A DNA stretch of 64,000 bases from an uncultured Ignavibacteriota bacterium. GTDB taxonomy: Bacteria > Bacteroidota > Ignavibacteria > UBA10030 > UBA8401. Every line of letters starts with the position of its first letter. The stretch's first letter is position 1. Below, piece by piece: positions 35,132 through 43,758 of the stretch. The stretch covers positions 264,870 through 328,869 of the forward strand of contig CAISDA010000006.1 in NCBI GenBank assembly GCA_903884005.1, read 5' to 3'. The position numbers and the translations under genes are program-made. Under the pieces are notes generated by a model that worked only from the letters and a program-made list of their open reading frames with translations, searched no databases and had not been told where the DNA came from.

Positions 35132-35318
35132 GAACGTTCTCCTGTGATTGAGTGTAAGTAGGTTGTAGTGCAGATTCAAGACTTATAACACTCTCCGTAT
35201 CCGAATTGTTCCCTGTAAGAACAAGTTTAGTGAAAATATCGGATAATTTTCTGACGAATACAACTCTGCCGGAACCGTGCATGGAACAATCGTGCATGGA
35301 ATCTCGTGCGGAAAAGGC

Positions 35319-35352
35319 AACAGCCCGATCTCGACATGAGTATCGGGCTGTT
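35319..35352 (-). terminator. Probable terminator of the transcarboxylase operon
   Basis: Arms AACAGCCCGAT (35319-35329) and ATCGGGCTGTT (35342-35352) form an 11-bp stem about 35 bases beyond the stop of the 5S-type gene. On the minus strand it is followed by GCCTTTTCC, a weak U-rich tail. Confidence 0.7.
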
Positions 35353-35385
35353 TCCCTCTAGGCGAGTGTGTCACCGGCGGCGCTG

Positions 35386-36867
35386 TTACACGCCGTACCG
35401 TTTTTTCAGGAACCCGTCTGCAGCCTGTTTGAATAACAGATGCAGAAGCAGATCCTTATGCGATTTCACGAACGCCAGCGATGAAAAGTCGTCTTCCATC
35501 ACCGGTTTCAGGTATGATGCCGCGCGATATTTCAGTACCTGATCTTTGCCCAGCGCACGCGCGGTGATCTCGGGATTGGTCGGCGCCGGAGTGCGTCCGA
35601 ATTTTCCCTGGAGGATCATCTTGAATTCGTTGGAAACTGTCTTGTAGCGCTCTCCTACCATCACGTTGAACGCTGCCTGTGATCCGACGATCTGGCTGGT
35701 CGGCGTGACCAGCGGAACGTATCCCGCGTCCTTGCGGACCGCCGGAATTTCCGCCAGTATCGCGTCCATCTGGTCCAGTTTGTTGATCGCCTTGAGTTGG
35801 CTCCACAAATTGGACAGCATGCCGCCCGGCACCTGTGCCTCGAAGATCTTATCGTCGAAGGCGGGATACCCGAGCTCCAGCTCAAGCTCGCGCATAAGCG
35901 GGATCGCCTCTTCAATGCTGGCTTTGTCTTCCTTCTTCACGAGCGCAATGATCGCGTCGACCTTCTTCACATCTACGTCTGCGAACTTCACCGGTTTGTG
36001 GTTCTTGCTGTTGTCCGGTATGAACTGCGTGAGTTCCTTCTGAATGATGAAGAGTTCGGCCTGTATCTTCTGGATCAATTTTTTGTCGAGTCCGTGTTCG
36101 ATGCCCATGCGTTCTGCGAACACGGCAAGGATCTCGATTGGGGGATGCGATGTGCCGCCGGCAAACGGTGTGATGGCGGTATCGATCCAGTCGAGCCCCT
36201 CGTTCATCGCGATCACGGCGTTCAACGTTCCGACACCGGTCGTGGTATGGCTGTGAAGCGAGATGGGAAGGTCGGTGATGGCGCGCAGTTTCTGAAACAG
36301 CTCAAGCGCGTCGGTCGGGTACAATAATCCGGCCATGTCCTTAATGGCGAGTTCGTCGACGCCCATGTCGATGAGCTTCTTGGCATACTCGATAAAATAA
36401 TCCGTCGTATGCACGGGGCTCGTCGTATACGAGATCGCGCCCTCTGCAACGCCGCCGTATGCCTTGGTCGCCAGGATCGAAGTGATGAGATTCCGCTCAT
36501 CGTTGAGCGCGTCGAAGATGCGCATCACGCCGACGCCCGAGTGGACCGCCTGCTTCACGAATGCGATCACGAGATCGTCGGAACTCGGCTCGTATCCGAA
36601 CAGATTCTGTCCGCGAAGCAGCGCGCGGATTTTCTGTCCCCCGCCCAGCACTTCTTTGAATTTTTCGAGCCGTTCCCACGGATCTTCATTGAGAAAACGG
36701 ATGCAGCTGTCGAGCACAGCCCCGCCCCAGAGTTCGAGGCGCTGGTAGCCTGCGTCGTTCGTCATTTTCAAGACGCGCAGGATCTGCTCTGTGGACATCC
36801 TCGTTGCGGCCAGGCTCTGATGCCCGTCGCGCAGCGTGACGTCTATGAACTTTGTTGTATGAGACAT
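35386..36867 (-). CDS. Biotin-dependent carboxyltransferase, transcarboxylase 5S / OadA type
   Basis: 493 residues. The HMGL-like TIM barrel opens VTLRDGHQSLAATRM with the metal-binding Asp, has DELAIKDMAGLLYP with the conserved carboxylated Lys candidate, and LHSHTTTGVGTLN with metal histidines. A conserved carboxylase domain follows (VPGGMLSNLWSQLK). It moves a carboxyl group between biotin and pyruvate/oxaloacetate. Unlike OadA of sodium pumps it has no fused biotin domain; the carrier is a separate gene 29 bases upstream. No OadB-like membrane subunit is present, so a soluble transcarboxylase with the beta subunit at 37539 is favoured. Confidence 0.88.
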   Translation of the reverse strand: MSHTTKFIDVTLRDGHQSLAATRMSTEQILRVLKMTNDAGYQRLELWGGAVLDSCIRFLNEDPWERLEKFKEVLGGGQKIRALLRGQNLFGYEPSSDDLVIAFVKQAVHSGVGVMRIFDALNDERNLITSILATKAYGGVAEGAISYTTSPVHTTDYFIEYAKKLIDMGVDELAIKDMAGLLYPTDALELFQKLRAITDLPISLHSHTTTGVGTLNAVIAMNEGLDWIDTAITPFAGGTSHPPIEILAVFAERMGIEHGLDKKLIQKIQAELFIIQKELTQFIPDNSKNHKPVKFADVDVKKVDAIIALVKKEDKASIEEAIPLMRELELELGYPAFDDKIFEAQVPGGMLSNLWSQLKAINKLDQMDAILAEIPAVRKDAGYVPLVTPTSQIVGSQAAFNVMVGERYKTVSNEFKMILQGKFGRTPAPTNPEITARALGKDQVLKYRAASYLKPVMEDDFSSLAFVKSHKDLLLHLLFKQAADGFLKKRYGV

Positions 36868-36896
36868 ATCAATTCATCCTTGGATTCAATAGAGGG

Positions 36897-37295
36897 TTAT
36901 GCAAAAATAAGGAGTTCCTGTCCGGACTCCACTGTATCGCCCGCGCTTGCTTTTATTTCTTTGATCGTGCCGTCGCGGGGTGCGGCAATATTGGTCTTCA
37001 TTTTCATTGCTTCGAGCACGAAGAGCGTATCGCCTTCGCTCACCGTCTGGCCGGCGGTGACGGGCACTTCAATGAGCACGCCGTTGATGGGCGAGGTGAG
37101 CACGCTGCTGTTGGTGCCGGCAGCAGGCGCAGCGGCGGCTTTGGGCCGCGCCGCGGGGGCCGCAGGTGAATATGTTTCGGTCGCGCGCGGCGCCGGAGCG
37201 CGGTATGCTGTCGTGTACGATTTATCGGTGTCTTCGAGAATTTCCACTTCCACTTCGTATTTCTTTCCGCCGACTGTCACTATAAGCTTTTTCAT
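36897..37295 (-). CDS. Biotin carboxyl carrier protein (1.3S-type)
   Basis: 132 residues from ATG 37295 (MKKLIVTVGGKKYEVEVE). A short N-terminal beta segment and an Ala/Pro-rich linker (residues 30-62) lead to a biotinyl domain with the biotinylation site EAMKM, Lys98. The ATG overlaps the stop of the upstream small gene by 4 bases. It carries carboxybiotin between the two carboxyltransferases encoded on either side. An upstream in-frame start at 37361 is the shadow of that small gene. Confidence 0.93.
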   Translation of the reverse strand: MKKLIVTVGGKKYEVEVEILEDTDKSYTTAYRAPAPRATETYSPAAPAARPKAAAAPAAGTNSSVLTSPINGVLIEVPVTAGQTVSEGDTLFVLEAMKMKTNIAAPRDGTIKEIKASAGDTVESGQELLIFA

Positions 37296-37489
37296 AATGT
37301 TTGATTCCTTCTGGAGATTGTGTGAGATGTCATAATGGTAAATCGCCCGGAGGTCAGCCATGCGACCCCGGCATTCCTCTCGAAGAGTTTCACGCTTTTC
37401 AGCGACACCGGTTCCTTGAACATCGTGACGACAGCCGCGGTGATCACCGCGATGATCTCGTCGTTCAGTTCCTCAGTTTCTTGATTCAT
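37292..37489 (-). CDS. Small conserved-type protein of the carboxylase operon
   Basis: 65 residues from ATG 37489, which has an AGGATAGGA ribosome-binding site, reading MNQETEELNDEIIAVITAAV, then a mid-region WLTSGRFTIMTSHTISRRN. The N-terminal half is one amphipathic helix; no membrane span. Similar small proteins sit beside acyl-CoA carboxylase and methylmalonyl-CoA decarboxylase genes in other bacteria, and the W...GR pattern recalls epsilon/gamma accessory subunits. I do not recognise a named family. The 4-base overlap with the carrier gene and its place after the beta subunit argue for an assembly or accessory subunit. Confidence 0.65.
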   Translation of the reverse strand: MNQETEELNDEIIAVITAAVVTMFKEPVSLKSVKLFERNAGVAWLTSGRFTIMTSHTISRRNQTL

Positions 37490-37538
37490 TCCTATCCTCA
37501 TCAAAAATGTGTGTGAAATGCACTTCACGCATGCGTGC

Positions 37539-39092
37539 TTACATCGGAATAAGACCGTGCTTCTTCTGCGGACGCAGTTCGCGCTTTGTCTGCAGCGCCT
37601 CGAGCGCGATGCCGATGTATGCGCGCGTGTCTTTCGGCTCGATCACGGAATCGACCATGCCGCGCGCGGCCGCAAGATACGGCGTTGAAAATTCCGCTTC
37701 ATAGCCGGCCACAAATTCTTTCCGTTTCGCCTTCGGGTCGTCGGCGGCCTTGATGTCGTTGCGGTAGAGCACGCTTACGGCGCCTTCGGCGCCCATGACC
37801 GCGATCTCTGCCGTGGGCCACGCGGCCACGCGGTCGGCGCCGAGCGCCTTCGCGCACATCGCCAGATATGCTCCGCCGTAGGCCTTACGCAGCACAACGG
37901 TGATCTTGGGCACCGTCGCAGCCGAATACGAGAAGAGCATCTTCGCTCCGTGACGGATGATGCCGCCGAATTCCTGTTCAACCCCCGGCATGAATCCCGG
38001 CACGTCCACCAGCGTCACCAGCGGCACATTGAAGGCGTTGCAGAACCGGATGAACATCGACGATTTGTCCGAGGCGTCGATATCGAGACAGCCCGCCTTC
38101 ACCATCGGCTGATTGGCGACGACGCCGACCACGTGGCCGTTGACGCGCGCGAAACCGATGATGATGTTCCGCGCAAAGTGCGCGTGCACTTCAAAGAACG
38201 ATTCGGGATCTGCGATGCGCTCGATCACCTGATACATGTCGTACGATTCGCGCGAGTCGTCCGGGATGATCATATTGAGATCGTCCACAGGCTCGAGGTC
38301 GAGTCCTTCGGTCGGATAGTACGGGGGATCTTCCATGTTGTTCGACGGCAGATACGAGAGCAGGGTCTGCGTGATCTCGATCGCATGCGAATCGTCCCGC
38401 GCAATGAAATGCACATTGCCGCTCCTGGCTGACTGTGCGACGGCGCCGCCCAGCTCTTCGGCGGAGATATCTTCGCCGGTGGCTTTCTTGATGACCTCGG
38501 GGCCGGCGATGAACAAATGTCCAGTGCCGTGCACCTGAATGATGAAGTCCATCAACGCCGGCGAATATGCCGCGCCGCCCGCACACGGGCCCGCAACGAT
38601 CGCGATCTGGGGCACGACGCCCGAGAGCAGCGTATTGTAATAAAAGATCTTGCCGTATCCCTGCAGCGAATCGACGGCTTCCTGAATGCGCGCTCCGCCC
38701 GAATCGTTGATCGAGACGTACGGCGCGCCCTGCTTCATCGCCATGTCCATCACTTCACAGATCTTCCACGCGTGCATGTGGCCCACCGAGCCGCCCATGA
38801 CGGTGAAATCCTGCGCCGATGCGTACAGCAGGCGTTTGCCGACCGCGCCCATGCACGTGACAACGCCGTCCGCCGGCAGTTGCTTGTCGGTCATGCCGAG
38901 CGTCGTCGAGTGATGCTCGGCAAACCGGTAGAGCTCATCGTAAAATCCTGTATCATACAGCAAATGCAGCCGTTCGTGCGCTGTCATCTTGCCCAGCGCA
39001 TGCTGTTTCTCTATTGCCTTTAGCCCGCCTCCCAACTTGATCTTGTCGGTCCGCTTCCGCAACTGTTCTATTTTTTCATGAGTCGTAGACAT
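37539..39092 (-). CDS. Acyl-CoA carboxyltransferase beta subunit (methylmalonyl-CoA type, 12S)
   Basis: 517 residues, crotonase-like carboxyltransferase of the PccB/MmdA/transcarboxylase 12S family. The first acyl-CoA oxyanion loop is in SINDSGGARIQEAVDSLQGYGKIF with GPCAGGAAYSPAL, and the second in VPGFMPGVEQEFGGIIRHGAK with KAYGGAYLAM. The neighbours (epimerase and mutase upstream, biotin carrier and 5S-type subunit downstream) indicate methylmalonyl-CoA as substrate. A biotin carboxylase subunit is absent, so an ATP-driven propionyl-CoA carboxylase is less likely than transcarboxylase. Confidence 0.92.
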   Translation of the reverse strand: MSTTHEKIEQLRKRTDKIKLGGGLKAIEKQHALGKMTAHERLHLLYDTGFYDELYRFAEHHSTTLGMTDKQLPADGVVTCMGAVGKRLLYASAQDFTVMGGSVGHMHAWKICEVMDMAMKQGAPYVSINDSGGARIQEAVDSLQGYGKIFYYNTLLSGVVPQIAIVAGPCAGGAAYSPALMDFIIQVHGTGHLFIAGPEVIKKATGEDISAEELGGAVAQSARSGNVHFIARDDSHAIEITQTLLSYLPSNNMEDPPYYPTEGLDLEPVDDLNMIIPDDSRESYDMYQVIERIADPESFFEVHAHFARNIIIGFARVNGHVVGVVANQPMVKAGCLDIDASDKSSMFIRFCNAFNVPLVTLVDVPGFMPGVEQEFGGIIRHGAKMLFSYSAATVPKITVVLRKAYGGAYLAMCAKALGADRVAAWPTAEIAVMGAEGAVSVLYRNDIKAADDPKAKRKEFVAGYEAEFSTPYLAAARGMVDSVIEPKDTRAYIGIALEALQTKRELRPQKKHGLIPM

Positions 39093-39135
39093 ATGGTCGT
39101 TTTATGTGTGATAGTGGAAAAATGAATGTGTCCGT

Positions 39136-39540
39136 TTACGGTTTTTCGCACAATTCGGTGAGCACGCCGAACGTCGATTTCGGATGAAGGAATGCGATAT
39201 TCAATCCCTCGGCACCTTTGCGCGGGGTTTTGTCTATAAGCACGACGCCGTTGGCGGCGGTTTCTTCCAGCGCCCCGGCGAGTCCGTTCACCGCAAAAGC
39301 GAGGTGATGGATCCCCTCGCCCTTCTTCTCGATGAATTTTCCGATCGGACCTTCGGGGTCGGTGGATTCCAGCAGTTCGATCTTCGTCTGTCCCACCATG
39401 AAGAATGCGGTCTTCACTTTTTGCTCCGGCACTTCTTCGGTCGCATAACATTCCAAACCGTACACTGTTTGATATAACCTGATCGCATCGTCGAGATTCT
39501 TTACCGCGATGCCGATATGTTCGATATGAGTTGGCTTCAT
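39136..39540 (-). CDS. mce: Methylmalonyl-CoA epimerase
   Basis: 134 residues of the glyoxalase/VOC fold. Metal-binding positions are seen in HIEHIGIAVKNL, the IELLEST glutamate, and GEGIHHLAFAV. It interconverts the S and R isomers of methylmalonyl-CoA. It lies between the mutase and carboxyltransferase genes with 17 and 43 base gaps, matching the pathway order. Confidence 0.93.
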   Translation of the reverse strand: MKPTHIEHIGIAVKNLDDAIRLYQTVYGLECYATEEVPEQKVKTAFFMVGQTKIELLESTDPEGPIGKFIEKKGEGIHHLAFAVNGLAGALEETAANGVVLIDKTPRKGAEGLNIAFLHPKSTFGVLTELCEKP

Positions 39541-39557
39541 TGTTTTTCCTTGATGAA

Positions 39558-41225
39558 TTACACGGTGACGTGTTCTTTGTATTCTCCGAAGACGCCGCGC
39601 ATCGTGTTGCAGATCTCGCCGATGCTGGCATACGATTTCACCGCGTCAAGAATGAGCGGCATGAGGTTATCGCTGCCCTCGGCGGCGGTCTTCAAGACTG
39701 CGAGCGCGCGGTTCACGTCGTCGTTGTTGCGTTCGGCGCGGACCTTCTGCAGGAATTTAATCTGTTCTGTCTGCACGCGCTGGTCGATGCGCATCAGCCC
39801 CTCCGGATCCTTTTCCTTGATCTGGAACTTGTTCACGCCCACAATGATGCGCTTGTTGTGTTCCAGATCCTTGATGCTCTGGTACGACGCATTTTGGATC
39901 TCGGTCTGCGGATACCCTTTTTCGATCGCTTCGACCATGCCGCCCATCGCGTCGATGGTTGCAATATACTCGAGGGCTTCCTTTTCGATCTGGTCGGTCA
40001 TCGTCTCCACATAGTGCGATCCGGCGAGCGGGTCGATCGTATCGGCCACGCCGCTTTCATACGCGACGATCTGCTGCGTGCGCAAGGCGATACGCACGGA
40101 CGATTCCGTCGGCAGCGCGAGCGCTTCGTCACGCGAATTGGTATGGAGGCTCTGCGTGCCGCCCAGCACCGCGGCAAGCGTCTGTATCGTCACACGCACG
40201 ATGTTGTTATCGACCTGCTGTGCGGTCAGCGTCGATCCGGCCGTCTGCGTATGGAACCGGAGCATCATCGATTTCGCCTTCTTCGCACCGAACCGTTCCT
40301 TCATGATGCGCGCCCACATGCGCCGTGCCGCACGGTATTTCGCGACTTCTTCCAGCATGTCGTTGTGCGCGTTGAAGAAGAAGGACAACTGTCCGGCAAA
40401 TTCGTCGACATCGAGTCCCGTTTTGATCGCCGCCTCGACGTAGGCGATGCCGTCAGCCAGCGTAAAGCCGACTTCCTGCGCCGCGGTCGAACCAGCCTCG
40501 CGGATATGGTACCCGGAGATGGAGATCGTGTTCCACTTCGGCACTTCTTTTTTGCAGTATTCAAATATGTTCGTGATCAGGCGCATGGATTGTTTCGGCG
40601 GGTAAATGTACGTGCCGCGCGCCATGTACTCTTTCAATATGTCATTCTGTATCGTGCCCGAGATCTTGTCGGCGCTTGTCCCCTGCTTTTGCGCCACGGC
40701 GATATACATCGCCAATAGCACCGAGGCCGGCGCGTTGATCGTCATCGATGTGGACACCTTGTCCAGCGGTATTCCGCCGAAGAGCGTCTCCATATCGGCC
40801 AGCGTGTCTATCGCCACGCCGACTTTTCCGATCTCGCCGTCTGCGATCGGATCGTCCGAGTCGTACCCGATTTGTGTCGGAAGGTCAAGCGCAACAGAGA
40901 GGCCTGTCTGCCCGGCATCGAGCAGATAGCGGTAGCGTTCATTCGATTCCTTCGCCGTGCCGAATCCGGCATACTGACGCATCGTCCAGAACCGTCCCCT
41001 ATACATCGTGGGCTGAATGCCGCGTGTAAAGGGGTACTGTCCGGGATAACCAATTTTTTCGTTGTAGTTGTCTGTGGTGTCGGTCGGTACGTAGAGGGGA
41101 TCAATCGGAGAGTTGGAAACCGTCGTAAAGCGTGGAAGACGTTCCGGAAACTTTTCAAGGTTCTTTTTATATGTCTTTTCCTGCCATTCAGTATATGCTT
41201 TTTGTATCTCTTCTCGTGTGTGCAT
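39558..41225 (-). CDS. Methylmalonyl-CoA mutase, large (catalytic) subunit
   Basis: 555 residues, the length of the B12-dependent mutase TIM-barrel subunit without its cobalamin domain. Features include [37 protein letters not shown] with substrate-binding Tyr/Arg, [15 protein letters not shown], and the C-terminal [10 protein letters not shown]. No DxHxxG cobalamin motif occurs here or in any other gene in the window, so a small B12-binding partner must be encoded elsewhere. It interconverts succinyl-CoA and R-methylmalonyl-CoA. A GGAG ribosome-binding site precedes ATG 41225. Confidence 0.93.
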   Translation of the reverse strand: MHTREEIQKAYTEWQEKTYKKNLEKFPERLPRFTTVSNSPIDPLYVPTDTTDNYNEKIGYPGQYPFTRGIQPTMYRGRFWTMRQYAGFGTAKESNERYRYLLDAGQTGLSVALDLPTQIGYDSDDPIADGEIGKVGVAIDTLADMETLFGGIPLDKVSTSMTINAPASVLLAMYIAVAQKQGTSADKISGTIQNDILKEYMARGTYIYPPKQSMRLITNIFEYCKKEVPKWNTISISGYHIREAGSTAAQEVGFTLADGIAYVEAAIKTGLDVDEFAGQLSFFFNAHNDMLEEVAKYRAARRMWARIMKERFGAKKAKSMMLRFHTQTAGSTLTAQQVDNNIVRVTIQTLAAVLGGTQSLHTNSRDEALALPTESSVRIALRTQQIVAYESGVADTIDPLAGSHYVETMTDQIEKEALEYIATIDAMGGMVEAIEKGYPQTEIQNASYQSIKDLEHNKRIIVGVNKFQIKEKDPEGLMRIDQRVQTEQIKFLQKVRAERNNDDVNRALAVLKTAAEGSDNLMPLILDAVKSYASIGEICNTMRGVFGEYKEHVTV

Positions 41226-41439
41226 GATAACTCCGTGTATTTTGAAGTGTCAGTCGTGTTAGTGTAAAGCTGTATATAGTATACAAAATTTTGCTGAAAA
41301 ATTCCTCACCTTTTTCCCGTTTATTTTTTGAAATATGCTTTAATAATGGACTTTTTACTCTTAATCAGGAATAACTGTTGAATTACGTTACAATGGCAGA
41401 TAGTCTCGATTGAGGTCAACCCCGAGTGGCGTACGCAAA

Positions 41440-41485
41440 AAAACGTCAATTGCCGTGACCTGAGTGGCACGGCAATTGACGTTTT
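41440..41485 (-). terminator. Strong terminator after the GH16 gene
   Basis: An 18-bp perfect stem, AAAACGTCAATTGCCGTG (41440-41457) with CACGGCAATTGACGTTTT (41468-41485), encloses a ten-base loop. On the minus strand the stem ends in seven T residues. It lies 23 bases beyond the stop at 41508 and closes the glucan locus. Confidence 0.95.
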
Positions 41486-41507
41486 CTACACGCACACGCG
41501 GACTGCG

Positions 41508-42350
41508 CTAATTCGTTTTTTTATAGACGCGCACATAGTCCACTTCCATCCGCTGCGGGAAGGCCAGATCATCCACTCCCTTGGCGCCTCCCCAATCGCC
41601 GCCGATGGCGAGATTCAGTATCAGATGAAATCGCTTGTCGAACGGCCATGCCTCCCACCCGGTGCCGTCGTTGGGCGAGGTCAAATATTTTTTCCCGTCC
41701 ACAAAAAAATCGATCCGGTCGGCGTACCATTCCGTTGTGTAGGTATGAAATTGCGTCACGTCCGGCAGCCTGATCGACGCTGTTTTTTGCGTATTGATCT
41801 TGAAATAATATTTCAATGAGTGCGTCGAGCCGTGTATCACGTTCGGGTCATACCCCACATGTTCCATGATGTCCACCTCTCCGCTGTTCGGCCACCCTCC
41901 ATACGTCCAATCGGTGGAGAGCATCCAGATCGCAGGCCATGTTCCAACGCCGATCGGCAGTTTCGCCCTCACGTCCATGCGTCCGTAGAGCCAGTCGCCT
42001 TTGTTCGCCGTCACAAGACGTGCCGATGTGTACTTCATTCCGCTAAAATCCTCTTTGCGGGCTTCGATCACGAGCACACCGTTCTCGACGCGGGCATTTC
42101 CTTTCCGGTACTGCGTGTAGTATTCCAGCTCGTTGTTTCCCCATCCGCTCCCCCCGACATCATACGACCATTTGTCCGGCGAGGGAATGCTGCCGGCATC
42201 GAATTCATCGTTCCAGACCAGTGTCCATCCATCCAGCGCTGTCGGATCCGGCTGCACCGAGACGGAATCGCCTCCGTCCGACTGCTTACTGCACGCCGGG
42301 AGCGATGTGGTAAAAAAGAAACAAGCGCATAACACAATATATTTTTTCAT
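41508..42350 (-). CDS. GH16 beta-glucanase (laminarinase-like) lipoprotein
   Basis: 280 residues from ATG 42350. The signal MKKYIVLCACFFFTTSLPAC ends in a lipobox-like LPAC, so membrane-anchored lipoprotein is likely. The GH16 core has GNNELEYYT, GTWPAIWML and the catalytic GEVDIMEH with Glu158 (nucleophile), Asp160 and Glu163 (acid/base), the laminarinase form with an extra Met bulge. It ends RMEVDYVRVYKK, the usual family end. Beta-1,3- or mixed-linkage glucan is the likely substrate. It is the last gene of the glucan locus, 92 bases after the GH5 gene. Confidence 0.92.
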   Translation of the reverse strand: MKKYIVLCACFFFTTSLPACSKQSDGGDSVSVQPDPTALDGWTLVWNDEFDAGSIPSPDKWSYDVGGSGWGNNELEYYTQYRKGNARVENGVLVIEARKEDFSGMKYTSARLVTANKGDWLYGRMDVRAKLPIGVGTWPAIWMLSTDWTYGGWPNSGEVDIMEHVGYDPNVIHGSTHSLKYYFKINTQKTASIRLPDVTQFHTYTTEWYADRIDFFVDGKKYLTSPNDGTGWEAWPFDKRFHLILNLAIGGDWGGAKGVDDLAFPQRMEVDYVRVYKKTN

Positions 42351-42441
42351 GATCATGAGTTGTTGGTGTCGGTACAGCGAAAACTGGAGCAGCTCTGCCC
42401 ATGCCGTAATCGCTTCACAGCGCATCACAGGCAGTTACGGG

Positions 42442-43668
42442 TTATGGACGTGCCGGGATCAATGCCTCGTCCACACCGAGCGCCCTGAGGTATCCCCTAT
42501 TGATCGAGCAACGGTCGAACAGGCAATTATCCAGGTAGTCGGCGAGCGCTTTTTTGATCACCGTCGCGGAAGGGCGGTTCCTCATTTCCGCGAATGTCGA
42601 GCGCGAGGTGTCGGCATATGCAATAACGGAATCAAACAGCGCCGGCTTGGCAATGTTCACCATGTTGCTGTGCGAGTCCATTTTTTTATACGGCCAGAAG
42701 CACCACCCGATGTTGTTGCGCTCGCACATGCGCCGGAATCCGCTTATCCATTCGTTCGAGTTTTCCCCCGACTCTCCGAGCCAGATCGGCACCGCATACC
42801 TCGCGCGGTAGTCGATGTATTCTTTCGCCATGGCATCGGTCGTATCGCACCAGTACTTGTGCCAGGTGTACGCCAGTTTCGAATCGAACGGCGCGCCGAA
42901 CACTGAAAAATTCGTATTCCATCTCGCTCCGCCCAGGAAACAGACATGATTCTTGTCCACTTCGCGGATCGCGGCAACGATCTTCTTATACACCGGCTCA
43001 AGACGCGGATAAAAATACGTCGAATCAAAAAAATGAGGGATGGGTTCATTTAAAAGGTCGTAGCCGATGACGATGGTTTCGTTCTTGTAGCGGCCCGCAA
43101 TGAATTTCCAGAGCATCGCCGCCTGGCGCTGCGCGTGTTCGCTTTCGAACAGATACGGGTATCCGTAGCTGTCGTCAATATTGTCGCCCGTCTGGCCGCC
43201 CGGCGCACAATGCATGTCCAGGATCACAAAGATGCCTTCCGTCTTGCACCAGGCGATCACACTGTCCAGATATTTAAAATTTTCTGTCCGTATCCGATCC
43301 GGCTCGTCATCCGCAATGAACAGCCGGTAATTGAACGGCACGCGGATCGAATTGAGCCCGAGTGACTTGATGAAGTGAATATCCTTTGCCGTGATGTAGC
43401 GCTCGCGGAACTCCGTCCAGAATTTCTGCGCCTCCTCCGGGCCCAGCAGCTGTTCGAACGCCGTATAGATGAGGCGCGGCGATACGGCCTTCTTGAATTT
43501 GAACATGTAGCCTTCGGGCACGAGCCAATTTCCCAGGTTGATGCCGCGAAGGAGAAGCGGTGTCCCATCCGGCGCAATGATCTCGGCGCCTTTGACAGTG
43601 ACAAACGGTGGTGTTCCGGCGATGGACAATGAACACACGAAAAGGAGCAGCACGGCAGTGAGTTTCAT
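42442..43668 (-). CDS. GH5 glycoside hydrolase
   Basis: 408 residues with a signal peptide (MKLTAVLLLFVCSLSIAG). The TIM barrel shows LLLRGINLGNWL, SIRVPFNYR, LDMHCAPGGQ, the acid/base Glu208 in DLLNEP, WHKYWCDT, and the nucleophile Glu299 in WLGESGE. The N-terminal RGINLGNWLVPEG resembles exo-beta-1,3-glucanases and related GH5 groups. Endo- or exo-glucanase action on beta-glucan is likely; the exact subfamily is not decided. It follows the GH3 gene by 90 bases. Confidence 0.9.
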   Translation of the reverse strand: MKLTAVLLLFVCSLSIAGTPPFVTVKGAEIIAPDGTPLLLRGINLGNWLVPEGYMFKFKKAVSPRLIYTAFEQLLGPEEAQKFWTEFRERYITAKDIHFIKSLGLNSIRVPFNYRLFIADDEPDRIRTENFKYLDSVIAWCKTEGIFVILDMHCAPGGQTGDNIDDSYGYPYLFESEHAQRQAAMLWKFIAGRYKNETIVIGYDLLNEPIPHFFDSTYFYPRLEPVYKKIVAAIREVDKNHVCFLGGARWNTNFSVFGAPFDSKLAYTWHKYWCDTTDAMAKEYIDYRARYAVPIWLGESGENSNEWISGFRRMCERNNIGWCFWPYKKMDSHSNMVNIAKPALFDSVIAYADTSRSTFAEMRNRPSATVIKKALADYLDNCLFDRCSINRGYLRALGVDEALIPARP

Positions 43669-43758
43669 GGGAGCCTTACGATAAAGAGGTGGCGGTCGAA
43701 CCCGCTGCTGCTGCGAAAGGATATTTCACCCTGCAGCAGCGGAGATGCCGTATGTGTC

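Noticed and set aside
35386..37295. Sodium-pumping oxaloacetate decarboxylase
   Set aside because: No OadB/GcdB-like membrane subunit is present and the biotin carrier is a separate protein.
41226..41439. B12 riboswitch upstream of the mutase gene
   Set aside because: No B12-box-like motif was found; only an AT-rich leader with a TATACT-like box near 41283 and no convincing partner element.
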